Positions 8,706-15,972 of a DNA stretch of 64,000 bases are shown here, piece after piece (the stretch's first letter is position 1; every line of letters starts with the position of its first letter). The notes beneath the pieces are model-generated. The model was given only the letters and a program-made list of their open reading frames with translations. It was not told the DNA's origin and searched no databases. The position numbers and the translations under genes were made by a program. The DNA is from Paenibacillaceae bacterium (lineage in GTDB: Bacteria; Bacillota; Clostridia; Lachnospirales; Lachnospiraceae), in the NCBI GenBank assembly GCA_015057705.1, contig SVDU01000013.1, forward strand, positions 62,001 to 126,000, read 5' to 3'.

Positions 8706-10085
8706 CTATAAGCCCAACAGCTTTTCTCCCACTTTTACAATGTCTCCGGCACCCATAGTTATCAACAAATCACCGTGTATACAATTTTCTAAAATAAATG
8801 TTTCAATCTCATCAAACGAGGTAATGTAATGCGCTTTTACACCTTTTTTCTCGATTCTCTCCACGATATCTGCAGAGCTGATACCCAGATTGTCGGTTTC
8901 TCTTGCTGCATAAATCTCTGCAAGAATTACCTCATCTGCCAGAGACAGCGCATCTGCAAAGTCGTCAAGAAATGCCTTTGTACGTGTATAAGTATGGGGT
9001 TGGAAAACAACCCACAGTTTTTTGTGTGGATAATGCTGTGCTGTGCTTAAGGTCGCACGGATCTCCTGTGGATGATGGGCATAATCATCAATAATGGTCA
9101 CACCTCCCAGTTCGCCCTTCTTTTCAAAGCGCCTGTTGGTGCCCGTAAAATGTTTCAGTCCCTTCTTCACCTGATCCAATGATATTCCCAGTTCTGCGCA
9201 TACGGCTGCTGCAGCCAGGGAGTTATACACATTATGTTCTCCTGGTACTCCAAGAGTTACTGTATCCACAACAGAGCCGTCAATCTTTAAATGATAGGTG
9301 GCTCTTGCCAGATCATCAAACGCAATCCCTTCCACCTGATATCTGCTTCCGTCTTTCTTACCAAAAGTAATCACCTTACATGGAAGATCCCGAACGATCT
9401 CCTCAATATTTTCGATGTCATTGTTAATCACCAGAAGTCCGTCAGCAGGAAGCTTCTGGGCAAACAGACGGAATGAATTACGAATATCCTTGATATCTTT
9501 AAAGAAATCAAGATGATCTGCTTCTATATTTAAAATAATCTCCACTGTTGGATAAAAGGAAAGAAAACTATTGGTATATTCACAGGCCTCAGTCACAAAA
9601 AGTTCCGGACCGCCTACACGAATGTTCCCTCCTATAGAATTTAATATTCCGCCTACAGAAATAGTGGGGTCTGCATCCGCACAGAGAAGAACCTCTGTAA
9701 TCATAGAGGTTGTGGTAGTCTTTCCGTGAGTACCCGAAATAGCAATCGCATTCTCATAATTCTTCATCATCTGACCAAGAAGTTCTGCTCTGCTTAAAAT
9801 TGGAAGTCCCTGTTCTTTTGCAGCCATAAGCTCCGGATTGTCAGAATGTACAGCAGCCGTATAAACCACCACATCGATTCCTTCTGTAATATTTTCTGCG
9901 CGCTGTCCGTACACAATTTTTGCGCCTTTTGCTTCCAGGTGACGTGTCAGCTCCGATTCATGAGAATCTGATCCGGTCACCGAAAATCCCTCATCCATGA
10001 GAATCTCAGCCAGGCCGCTCATGCTGATTCCTCCAATACCGATAAAATGAACTGCCTGTGGTTTATGAAAATCAATCTGATACAT
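8706..10085 (-). CDS. murC: UDP-N-acetylmuramate--L-alanine ligase
   Basis: Adds the first residue, L-alanine, to UDP-MurNAc with ATP in cytosolic peptidoglycan precursor synthesis. At 459 residues it is of normal length. The N-terminal nucleotide-binding segment HFIGIGGISMSGLAEIL (13-29) is the MurC signature; the ATP loop is SGTHGKTTTTSMI at ~116-128; the central domain has EACEYTNSFL and EADHLDFF; and DDYAHHPQEI at ~350 marks the C-terminal domain. Nothing is missing. It is transcribed alone, from a promoter at about 10140-10168 to the terminator at 8645-8694. Confidence 0.96.
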   Translation of the reverse strand: MYQIDFHKPQAVHFIGIGGISMSGLAEILMDEGFSVTGSDSHESELTRHLEAKGAKIVYGQRAENITEGIDVVVYTAAVHSDNPELMAAKEQGLPILSRAELLGQMMKNYENAIAISGTHGKTTTTSMITEVLLCADADPTISVGGILNSIGGNIRVGGPELFVTEACEYTNSFLSFYPTVEIILNIEADHLDFFKDIKDIRNSFRLFAQKLPADGLLVINNDIENIEEIVRDLPCKVITFGKKDGSRYQVEGIAFDDLARATYHLKIDGSVVDTVTLGVPGEHNVYNSLAAAAVCAELGISLDQVKKGLKHFTGTNRRFEKKGELGGVTIIDDYAHHPQEIRATLSTAQHYPHKKLWVVFQPHTYTRTKAFLDDFADALSLADEVILAEIYAARETDNLGISSADIVERIEKKGVKAHYITSFDEIETFILENCIHGDLLITMGAGDIVKVGEKLLGL

Positions 10086-10139
10086 GCTTTATCCATCCTT
10101 AAATTTATAATTTATTTATGTAACTGTTACTTTCACTTA

Positions 10140-10168
10140 CTTTTACTGCTTTTTTCTTATAAAGTCAA
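10140..10168 (-). promoter_or_regulatory. Candidate sigma-A promoter of murC
   Basis: On the minus strand TTGACT (10168-10163) and TAAAAG (10145-10140) are 17 bases apart, about 55 bases before the murC ATG. The -35 is good and the -10 poor. Confidence 0.45.
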
Positions 10169-10292
10169 TTGCTTTCTTCTTTATTATATAAGAAAAGCAA
10201 AAGAAAATCTACCGGGGAATCCAAACAAGGACGACGCCTGGTAATGAAATGCACCATTTGCAGCTGCAATATAATTCCGTAATTAAAAAAAT

Positions 10293-10324
10293 GCACCTTA
10301 CAGATTCTATGACCTGTAAAGTGC
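10293..10324 (-). terminator. Intrinsic terminator of the 10343-11236 gene
   Basis: GCACTTTACAG and CTGTAAGGTGC pair around a ten-base loop; on the minus strand TTTTTTT follows within two bases. It lies 19 bases past the gene's stop codon. Confidence 0.8.
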
Positions 10325-10342
10325 TATTTATGACACCGAAAA

Positions 10343-11236
10343 TCATGATCCTGATAATGCCAGCTCCGCTCCTGCCGGCAGAAGTCCCCTAAAACCTGGG
10401 GTTCCTGCTGAAGCCTCTGCTACTGATGCAATTAAATAAAGCATTTCCTTATAACTGCGGAACAGCTGCTGCTGCCGTCCCTCTCTCCAGTAGATAATCC
10501 CCTGCCAGGTTGAGTGTTCGTGAAATAATACTTTAATGGAAAAAGAAGCGATCTTTCCTCCTCTTCTGCAAAACGTACAGGCATCACTGGAAATTAGTTG
10601 TCCATAGTTTAGTCCATACTTGGGAATATCATCATTTTTTAATTCATATTCCATAAAAGTACCCAGGGACTTTGCAAGATCCACTGGCTTCATCTGCTGT
10701 TCTAATATCTCAGACGGTATATTCTGATAGTTTCCAGTAAACTTTCCTGAATGGTAGCTGTCAATCGCCACATGACAGGTAGTCATAATATTATTAACCT
10801 GTTCTTTTTTTTCATTACCGCTCAACAGCCGATACATGGAAAGAATTAAATCAAGTTCACTTTCAAATGGTATCTTTACATCTCCTTCGATCCACTTAAA
10901 GTTTCCCTGCCAGCTTGCATAATACCGATACTGTACAAAAACATAAAAAGTAGCCAGTTTACCGGCTCTTTCTTTTTCATTGCTTTTCTTTATTTCCGGA
11001 GATAGATCCCCTATTCCGGAAAACTGCCGCCTCTGAACTGTCTGCTTCGGGCTTCCCAGTTGATCAAAGATCCGATCCATATTAAAAAACATCCCCAGAA
11101 GACTATCAAATAATATTCCTTCCGAGTCCCTGTCATGGAATAAAATTCCTTTAATACTACTATCTTCAAATTCATCTACTGCTATTGTAAAATATCTATC
11201 TCCATTACGAACCACACTCATTCTTCCAACTGTCAT
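10343..11236 (-). CDS. Conserved hypothetical protein with duplicated SWQG module
   Basis: A 297-residue soluble protein of unknown function. A short module occurs twice: YYASWQGNFKWIEG followed by PFESELDLILSMYRLL at ~130-163, and EHSTWQGIIYWREG followed by LFRSYKEMLYLIASVAE at ~235-272. Each looks like a strand-turn-strand with conserved Trp, Gln-Gly and Trp, then a helix. An acidic N-terminal segment (VDEFEDSSIKGILFHD, about residues 20-35) precedes them, and a CTFC pair sits at ~217. I recall similar modules in other Lachnospiraceae proteins but no assigned role. It is monocistronic, with tandem repeats just upstream and its own terminator. Confidence 0.7.
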   Translation of the reverse strand: MTVGRMSVVRNGDRYFTIAVDEFEDSSIKGILFHDRDSEGILFDSLLGMFFNMDRIFDQLGSPKQTVQRRQFSGIGDLSPEIKKSNEKERAGKLATFYVFVQYRYYASWQGNFKWIEGDVKIPFESELDLILSMYRLLSGNEKKEQVNNIMTTCHVAIDSYHSGKFTGNYQNIPSEILEQQMKPVDLAKSLGTFMEYELKNDDIPKYGLNYGQLISSDACTFCRRGGKIASFSIKVLFHEHSTWQGIIYWREGRQQQLFRSYKEMLYLIASVAEASAGTPGFRGLLPAGAELALSGS

Positions 11237-11281
11237 CCCTTCACCATAGTCCTTTGTTTACAAATTTATTATATAAAAAAG

Positions 11282-11303
11282 CGGTTACATATCGGTTACA
11301 TAT
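11282..11303. repeat. Tandem 11-bp direct repeat upstream of the duplicated-module gene
   Basis: CGGTTACATAT occurs twice head to tail (11282-11292 and 11293-11303), with an inverted relative, ACATGTAAC, at 11331-11339. The repeats lie 46-67 bases upstream of the gene starting at 11236, where a regulator would bind; no regulator is identified. Confidence 0.6.
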
Positions 11304-11367
11304 CATTGTTTTAGATAAATATATTTTACCACATGTAACTTAGTATTGAAAGAGAAATTAAATAAAA

Positions 11368-11397
11368 AACTCCTGACTTTTAACTGAGTCAGGAGTT
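11368..11397 (-). terminator. Intrinsic terminator of queT
   Basis: Arms AACTCCTGACT and AGTCAGGAGTT are perfectly complementary around an eight-base loop, followed on the minus strand by TTTTATTT. The queT stop codon lies 21 bases upstream. Confidence 0.88.
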
Positions 11398-11417
11398 ACT
11401 AAGTTTTTGATCTTCTC

Positions 11418-11927
11418 TTAAACCGTCTCGGATAAAAAGCGACCAAATATAATATGTTTATACCTGTTAAGTACGCCCAGCAATATGTTCCCCAATACTC
11501 CAACTGCAAGAACTTCCCCAATGCCAACAGTAACCATCGCATACCAGATCATATCCGGTGAACCGTAAGCATATCGAAGAACCCATGGAATAATAAGAAC
11601 ATTGGACACGATGGGCGGAATACAGACCAGCCATTTATTTCCCCGGAGTTTATATGCTCCAATGGCTCCGATCAGAGTGGCAATACTTCCGAAAACCACA
11701 TCAAGAGCAGCTGCACCGCACAACAAATTGGACAGGAAACAACCGATAAATAATCCTGGAATTGCAGCTGGAGTAAAAAAGGGGAGAATACAAAGCATTT
11801 CGGAAATCCGAAACTGGACAGGTCCAAAGCTGATTGGGGCAAATGCCATGGTCAGCACCGTGTAGATTGCAGCGATAACTGCTGAAAAAACCATGAAATG
11901 GGTTTTCCCTGATGATTTGTAATTCAT
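11418..11927 (-). CDS. queT: QueT family preQ-precursor transporter (ECF S-component-like)
   Basis: A 169-residue membrane protein with about five to six hydrophobic segments, matching the QueT family of substrate-binding components for queuosine precursors. Characteristic stretches are APISFGPVQFRISEMLCILP (~28-47), the following PGLFIGCFLSNLLCG, and DVVFGSIATLIGA. Family knowledge places QueT with the energy-coupling factor system, whose ATPase parts are normally encoded elsewhere; none is nearby. The preQ1-I riboswitch overlapping its ribosome-binding site strongly supports the assignment. The ATG at 11927 follows AAAGGAGAATTAAAT. Confidence 0.9.
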   Translation of the reverse strand: MNYKSSGKTHFMVFSAVIAAIYTVLTMAFAPISFGPVQFRISEMLCILPFFTPAAIPGLFIGCFLSNLLCGAAALDVVFGSIATLIGAIGAYKLRGNKWLVCIPPIVSNVLIIPWVLRYAYGSPDMIWYAMVTVGIGEVLAVGVLGNILLGVLNRYKHIIFGRFLSETV

Positions 11928-11936
11928 ATTTAATTC

Positions 11937-11980
11937 TCCTTTAGTTTTGTTTTAGGTGTGGAAGGTCACGAACACACCGG
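11937..11980 (-). promoter_or_regulatory. preQ1-I riboswitch controlling queT
   Basis: On the minus strand, stem GGTGTG/CACACC encloses TTCGTGACCTTC and is followed by the A-rich tail TAAAACAAAACTAAAGGAG, the compact layout of the type I preQ1 aptamer. The tail, which docks in the ligand-bound pseudoknot, runs straight into the AGGAG ribosome-binding site, so ligand should block translation initiation of queT. The assignment comes from pattern and from the transporter downstream. Confidence 0.88.
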
Positions 11981-11989
11981 TCTTTTTTT

Positions 11990-12034
11990 GTGAAATTCCC
12001 CGTAAGAGAAAGGGTTTCACGGCCTTATTACGGG
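11990..12034 (-). other. Interleaved inverted repeats in the queT leader
   Basis: Between the promoter and the preQ1 aptamer, in RNA order: CCCGTAA, 7 bases, GTGAAA, 9 bases, TTACGGG, 3 bases, TTTCAC. The two complementary pairs are nested out of order, so they would form either a pseudoknot or two mutually exclusive hairpins. The three-base linker makes a full pseudoknot tight, so alternative hairpins are more likely. No T-run follows. Confidence 0.55.
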
Positions 12035-12038
12035 TGAT

Positions 12039-12067
12039 ACTATAGCACAAATCCGGTACAAATGCAA
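12039..12067 (-). promoter_or_regulatory. Sigma-A promoter of queT
   Basis: Minus strand: TTGCAT (12067-12062), 17-base spacer, TATAGT (12044-12039). Transcription would begin near 12032, so the interleaved repeats form the extreme 5' end of the message. Confidence 0.75.
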
Positions 12068-12086
12068 GTCATGCCCAGAATCTGCC

Positions 12087-12875
12087 TTATTCTTTCTGCC
12101 ACCACTCCTTCGGAATGGTCTCCAATTCAATCAGGCAATTGATCTGGTGAGACAGCACGTCTTTTGTCACTTCAAAAATTGCTTTCGTGTCACACAGAAT
12201 GCAGGCAGCATTGCCAAATGTGGTCTTTGCTGCTGCATTTCTGTCATAGAAAGCCTGTTCCAATTTCTTGTAATTTTCTGAGATATGCTCAGTAACGGAA
12301 TTTTCATGCCGGTGCATAAAGCAAGGTTTTATCTGTTTGTCCGGCATTACTATTTTAAAATATGTGGGCTCCTTAGTCAGACGGTCAGGCACATCTAAAT
12401 GCTCTTCCACACAGTGAATAAAGGTATTCCTCTCATGTCCGACACCGAGAAGCAGGATCTTACCTCCTCTTTCCATTAAGCGGTCATAACTTCCGCCTGG
12501 CTGACAAGGGGTTGTACGATTCTCTTCCCCTATAATAAAGGCTTCGCTGTCCTTTCCGTACACCGCTAAGCTATGGGTGGGATGGAGCGAACGAAGAACA
12601 CCTTTCCGTTTCATAAAAAGATTGGGTAAAATCCCTACACAAGCTGGCTCTGTTCGTGGATCATATACATTATGATATTCCGACATGGAATACCATGTAT
12701 GAGTTGGCAGTATAAGAAGACCTTCAGATAAATATTCCATAAATGCATCCAGTACAGTATCCGCTCCACCTTCAACTTCTCCAATTGCTTTCATGGATGA
12801 ATGCACCAATAATGTGTCATCAGGCTGAATTCCCATTTCTTTTAAATTCTGTTTCAGGCTTTGTTTTGTAAACAT
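12087..12875 (-). CDS. AAC(3)-family N-acetyltransferase
   Basis: A 262-residue member of the aminoglycoside 3-N-acetyltransferase (Antibiotic_NAT) family, which transfers acetyl from acetyl-CoA to an amine. Family landmarks are DTLLVHSSMKAIG (19-31), ILPTHTW (~56-62), HPTHSLAVYG (~98-107), and LLGVGHERNTFIHCVEEHL (~146-164) carrying the His/Glu pair. Many chromosomal members in Firmicutes do not confer clinical resistance, so the substrate is open. It is the last gene after a C45-type protein and an AraC regulator; a 108-base gap before it leaves room for its own promoter. Confidence 0.85.
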   Translation of the reverse strand: MFTKQSLKQNLKEMGIQPDDTLLVHSSMKAIGEVEGGADTVLDAFMEYLSEGLLILPTHTWYSMSEYHNVYDPRTEPACVGILPNLFMKRKGVLRSLHPTHSLAVYGKDSEAFIIGEENRTTPCQPGGSYDRLMERGGKILLLGVGHERNTFIHCVEEHLDVPDRLTKEPTYFKIVMPDKQIKPCFMHRHENSVTEHISENYKKLEQAFYDRNAAAKTTFGNAACILCDTKAIFEVTKDVLSHQINCLIELETIPKEWWQKE

Positions 12876-12983
12876 AATATTACCTTTCTTATCCCAAATA
12901 AATTAATAGTTATGTATCTTCTATCATAAGGGAGTGGGGGGGATTTTGCAAGTAAGCCACGTTTATCTCGCCAATCCCATCTA

Positions 12984-13859
12984 TTATCGAATGGGAATAT
13001 ATAAATCCACTTCGGAATCCGGATGATCATAACCCAGAAACCGATTATCGTAGAGTTCAAAATCTTCTCTCAAATCCAATTCCTCTTCCGTTTCCAGAAA
13101 CCAGGTTCCCCATATATATTCAAAGGTCTGAGGAAGCATTGTTAAACTTCCCCTGTGAGTGAAAACAGCACACTTTCCTGCAGGCAGAACTTTTTTTACA
13201 AATTGTGATGGAAGGTCTACAAATGAATCCACTTCAAAACCCGCCACTTCAGTAAATAGAACAAAATCATTCATGGTATACAGAGTATTTTCATTGCAGG
13301 CTTCACAAATTCCAAAACCTCTGCCTCCCTTAACCAGATTGGGTATGTGGCAGCGCATACTGTTTGCATTTTTCCAAAGATCTCTTAGCTTTATATCTGA
13401 GAGTGTGGTTTCCCCCCGTATTCCTGCCACTTTAATTTCTGGCATGGTCACAATTTTGGGATGAACGGTTACGTTTGATATGAGATGTTGTAAAAGTCCC
13501 TGATCCAATCGTTCTTTTGCTCCAACATAAGCATCCAGTCGATTGATACGGTACAACTGAGGACTCACCCGATATACTGCTTTAAATGCCCTGCTAAATG
13601 CTTCTGATGACTCAAATCCACTGTCAATTGCAATATCGATAATACGCTCATCTGTATAGAGCAGCCGCTTTGCTCCATCGGCAAGGCGGCGTTTTTTAAT
13701 GTAGCTTCCTATGGTTTCACCAAGAAGGGAATAAAATTGCCGATTGAGATGATAGTAGGAATAACCGACAGCCTTGGCCACTTCTTCTACACGAATGTCT
13801 TCTCTTAAGTTGGCTTCAATATAAATCACTGCCTGTTCCAGCGACTTCCGGTAATCCAT
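12984..13859 (-). CDS. AraC family regulator with GyrI-like effector domain
   Basis: A 291-residue regulator with the AraC double helix-turn-helix at the N-terminus (residues ~1-105; VEEVAKAVGYSYYHLNRQF, then IIDIAIDSGFESSEAFSRAF and VSPQLYR). Residues ~130-291 form a SOUL/GyrI-type small-molecule binding domain of the BmrR/Rob kind (EIKVAGIRGETT, then an acidic C-terminal strand EEELDLREDFELYD). Such proteins bind drugs or bulky amphipathic compounds and activate neighbouring genes. It starts 16 bases after the C45 gene's stop codon, so the two are co-transcribed. Confidence 0.88.
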   Translation of the reverse strand: MDYRKSLEQAVIYIEANLREDIRVEEVAKAVGYSYYHLNRQFYSLLGETIGSYIKKRRLADGAKRLLYTDERIIDIAIDSGFESSEAFSRAFKAVYRVSPQLYRINRLDAYVGAKERLDQGLLQHLISNVTVHPKIVTMPEIKVAGIRGETTLSDIKLRDLWKNANSMRCHIPNLVKGGRGFGICEACNENTLYTMNDFVLFTEVAGFEVDSFVDLPSQFVKKVLPAGKCAVFTHRGSLTMLPQTFEYIWGTWFLETEEELDLREDFELYDNRFLGYDHPDSEVDLYIPIR

Positions 13860-13875
13860 AACTAATCTCTCCTTT

Positions 13876-14994
13876 TTATAGAATCGGCCGGTACGTATAA
13901 ATATCCGGATCGGCGTTTTCCAAATTCAATCCGATTTCTCTGGCCGTTTCTTTCATGGCATCGCCCACTTGATAACGTTCCCAACCGTTCTCTTCTCTTC
14001 CTCCCCAGCAAATGTCTATTGATTTATCTGTCGGAGATAAAATCATGCTCTTCGTAGTGCCAAAAAACTCTTCGTAATAATGGGTACACAATCCCTCGGG
14101 ATATTTTGACAAAAGCATATGCTTCAACTGGTCTCTTGTAACATTACAGGCGTCGTTCAGGGTTCCTGTAATGTAATCGTAGCGTTTCAAAGAATGGACA
14201 AATGCTTTGGGTTCATAAGGAATTAATTCCGGTAAGACCGGATGATTGGTGGCATGTAAAAACTGTTGAGATGAAGTTGAATCCAGTTTTTTATATGATA
14301 TTCTTCCATCCACCGTTTCTACCAACGCTGCGTTGCCCGCCTGGTCAAGGAGTATTAGATTCAGGTTAAACGCAATTGGCATATCACGAATATACTCAAG
14401 GCCTTCCTTTACATCTTTACAATTCTCCAATAAAGCCCTAATTACAGCCCAGAATTGTAGACCTTTAATTTTTGGTTCCCGCATGTACGGCATCGCCCCC
14501 ACTGGAAATCCACAGGAACTCATGGTCACCGCAAGTCCATGCTCATTAATACCATCATCCCGCCCAAAAAACAGTACGCTGGTTCCAATATGGGCAAACT
14601 TCCCTGTAATATTAGTTTTTACAAGACAAAAATCTTCTACTTCATGATTAAATTCATAGTTCCGGGCAAGAAGCGGCTTTTGTTCTGCCGTAATAGAGGG
14701 CAAAAGTGCAACCTGGCTGCAACGGGGCAACAGATAAGTCATTCCATAGAAATATATCTGTTCCGCCTTGACCTGCAACGCATCCGCAAATCCCTGTATT
14801 TCCTCATTCAGTCCCGGACACCATCGGCTGAACAATGACTGTGCCTCTTCAAAATCTCCTGCTCCAAAACCTTCCACCGATTGGGTATGAAGTGATCTCA
14901 ATTGGGAATTCTTCCCCATAAACTTTCCCGCTTGGTAACCTACTTCATAATTGTTACCTTCCAGATTCATGGTATAAGCTGTTACATGATTCAT
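13876..14994 (-). CDS. C45-family acyltransferase/peptidase-like Ntn hydrolase
   Basis: A 372-residue protein of the C45 family (isopenicillin-N acyltransferase-like), Ntn hydrolases that cleave or exchange amide-linked acyl groups with an N-terminal cysteine released by self-processing. The likely nucleophile is Cys ~92 in LLPRCSQVALLP; the usual ARNYEF motif follows at ~114, then a GxNEHGLAVTMSS-type segment near 150 and LNLILLDQAGNAALVE near 219. No signal peptide is seen. Relatives act on beta-lactams, N-acyl amino acids or bile-salt-like amides; the substrate here is unknown. It leads a three-gene set with the AraC regulator and the acetyltransferase. Confidence 0.8.
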   Translation of the reverse strand: MNHVTAYTMNLEGNNYEVGYQAGKFMGKNSQLRSLHTQSVEGFGAGDFEEAQSLFSRWCPGLNEEIQGFADALQVKAEQIYFYGMTYLLPRCSQVALLPSITAEQKPLLARNYEFNHEVEDFCLVKTNITGKFAHIGTSVLFFGRDDGINEHGLAVTMSSCGFPVGAMPYMREPKIKGLQFWAVIRALLENCKDVKEGLEYIRDMPIAFNLNLILLDQAGNAALVETVDGRISYKKLDSTSSQQFLHATNHPVLPELIPYEPKAFVHSLKRYDYITGTLNDACNVTRDQLKHMLLSKYPEGLCTHYYEEFFGTTKSMILSPTDKSIDICWGGREENGWERYQVGDAMKETAREIGLNLENADPDIYTYRPIL

Positions 14995-15157
14995 ATTATT
15001 ATTCCTCCTGTTCTGTGTTTAGTTTAATCAGAAAGAAGGTATGTTGCATGATATTTTCTGCTCTTTTTATATGCGATAATCAATCATATATAAGAGTGCT
15101 TTTCTAAAAAATGAGTGTCCCACAACCTAACCTATACAATATACCAACTATAATTGT

Positions 15158-15166
15158 ATTATACCA
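15158..15166 (-). promoter_or_regulatory. Extended -10 promoter of the C45/AraC operon
   Basis: Minus strand TGGTATAAT is an extended -10 element (TGn plus TATAAT), about 160 bases before the C45 start. No good -35 is present. It is part of the 477-base gene-free interval 14995-15471, whose other contents are the SOS box and a plus-strand promoter. Confidence 0.5.
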
Positions 15167-15216
15167 TCACCTCGTAATAAATGTTTTTATTCTTCCTTTA
15201 TGTTCTCTCATATTTT

Positions 15217-15229
15217 CGAACATATGTTC
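15217..15229. promoter_or_regulatory. LexA (SOS) box
   Basis: CGAACATATGTTC contains the perfect palindrome GAACATATGTTC, matching the Gram-positive LexA/DinR consensus CGAACN4GTTCG but for the last base. No recognisable DNA-damage gene adjoins it. It sits between the divergent promoters of the C45 operon and the small open frames at 15472. Confidence 0.7.
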
Positions 15230-15297
15230 TTTTCAAATGATAACACTGAAAACATATGAAGTCAATAGTCAATAATATTAAACTTAAAAATCAATAG

Positions 15298-15326
15298 TTG
15301 ACTTTTTGTCTACATTGTGTTATTAT
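15298..15326 (+). promoter_or_regulatory. Sigma-A promoter for the small frames at 15472
   Basis: TTGACT (15298-15303), 17-base spacer, TATTAT (15321-15326). Transcription would start near 15333, giving a leader of about 140 bases. The -35 lies in a short inverted repeat (AGTCAA/TTGACT arms at ~15260 and 15298). Confidence 0.6.
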
Positions 15327-15471
15327 TTGTCCACATCACAATTTAAACTATAACCAAATATACCCTTTTAAAAAATATTCATTTTACTTCCTATATTTCT
15401 TCTCTCCTATTTTAAAATAACTGACGGCAAACTGCCAAAAGATAAAAAAGCAAAAAGGAGAGCCATTCTAT

Positions 15472-15657
15472 ATGAAATCATTTCAAAAACCAACCATACC
15501 AACAAGAGAAGAATTTCACAGAGTCTATGCAGGAGAACTCAGTATTCGCCATTTCTGCACCGAACGTACAAATCAGCGCCATATACCCCCATATACGCCG
15601 GAAGAACGTAAGGTTCAGTCAGAAAAAGCCCAGATGAAGAACAAAAATAATACTTAA
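15472..15657 (+). CDS. Small hypothetical protein, 61 residues
   Basis: Begins with ATG after AAAAAGGAGAGCCATTCTAT, a strong ribosome-binding site, and ends in TAA at 15655-15657. The product is basic and hydrophilic (PTREEFHRVYAGELSIRHFC, then PPYTPEERK), without membrane segments. I do not recognise the family; the style recalls small proteins of Clostridial conjugative elements, a weak impression. The same frame stays open past the stop for another 77 codons. The upstream SOS box and promoter suggest it may be damage-inducible. Confidence 0.55.
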   Translation: MKSFQKPTIPTREEFHRVYAGELSIRHFCTERTNQRHIPPYTPEERKVQSEKAQMKNKNNT

Positions 15658-15891
15658 AACGAAATAATAAGGGGGATTAAACAATTATCCAGAGAACAAT
15701 CCTGTCACAAATTAATATATAAGCTGCAAAGCAAACGTCTTGCCAAGGCTGACTGGAACTTAACACTTCCGCTTCCCGTTGCACTTAATAACAAAAATAA
15801 TTTTCCAGAGGAAGAATTAATCCAGCTCTGTAAACCTACTATGGAAGAGCTGAAAGGTGCCCTCTGGAAGGGGTTCAAATGGAACGCCTAA
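15658..15891 (+). CDS. In-frame open segment after the TAA, possible second small gene or gene remnant
   Basis: Immediately follows the TAA of the 61-residue frame and stays open to TAA at 15889-15891 without any early ATG, GTG or TTG. An AGGGGG run at 15670-15675 sits directly before an ATT codon. The translation looks protein-like: a basic helix (CHKLIYKLQSKRLAKADWN), LPLPVALN, then an amphipathic PEEELIQLCKPTMEELKGAL ending LWKGFKWNA. It is either translated from a rare start (ATT 15676), read through the TAA, or part of one ancestral 139-residue gene broken by a stop. I cannot decide among these. Confidence 0.4.
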   Translation, partial: NEIIRGIKQLSREQSCHKLIYKLQSKRLAKADWNLTLPLPVALNNKNNFPEEELIQLCKPTMEELKGALWKGFKWNA

Positions 15892-15921
15892 ACAATGATT
15901 TTATTAAAGCACCATGATCGA

Positions 15922-15951
15922 TCCCCGATTATAAGTTTTATTATCCGGGGA
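15922..15951 (+). terminator. Intrinsic terminator after the small frames
   Basis: TCCCCG and CGGGGA arms, with AT pairs inside, followed on the plus strand by ATTTATTTA. It closes a transcript covering 15472-15891. Confidence 0.6.
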
Positions 15952-15972
15952 ATTTATTTACATAAACATCTT

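Noticed and set aside
10190-10290. A small gene between murC and the duplicated-module gene
   Set aside because: No open frame with a start signal; the stretch reads as plain intergenic sequence ahead of the terminator.
11990-12034. Second preQ1 riboswitch (type II) in tandem
   Set aside because: The interleaved arms do not show the type II layout and do not end at a ribosome-binding site; kept only as an unexplained structure.
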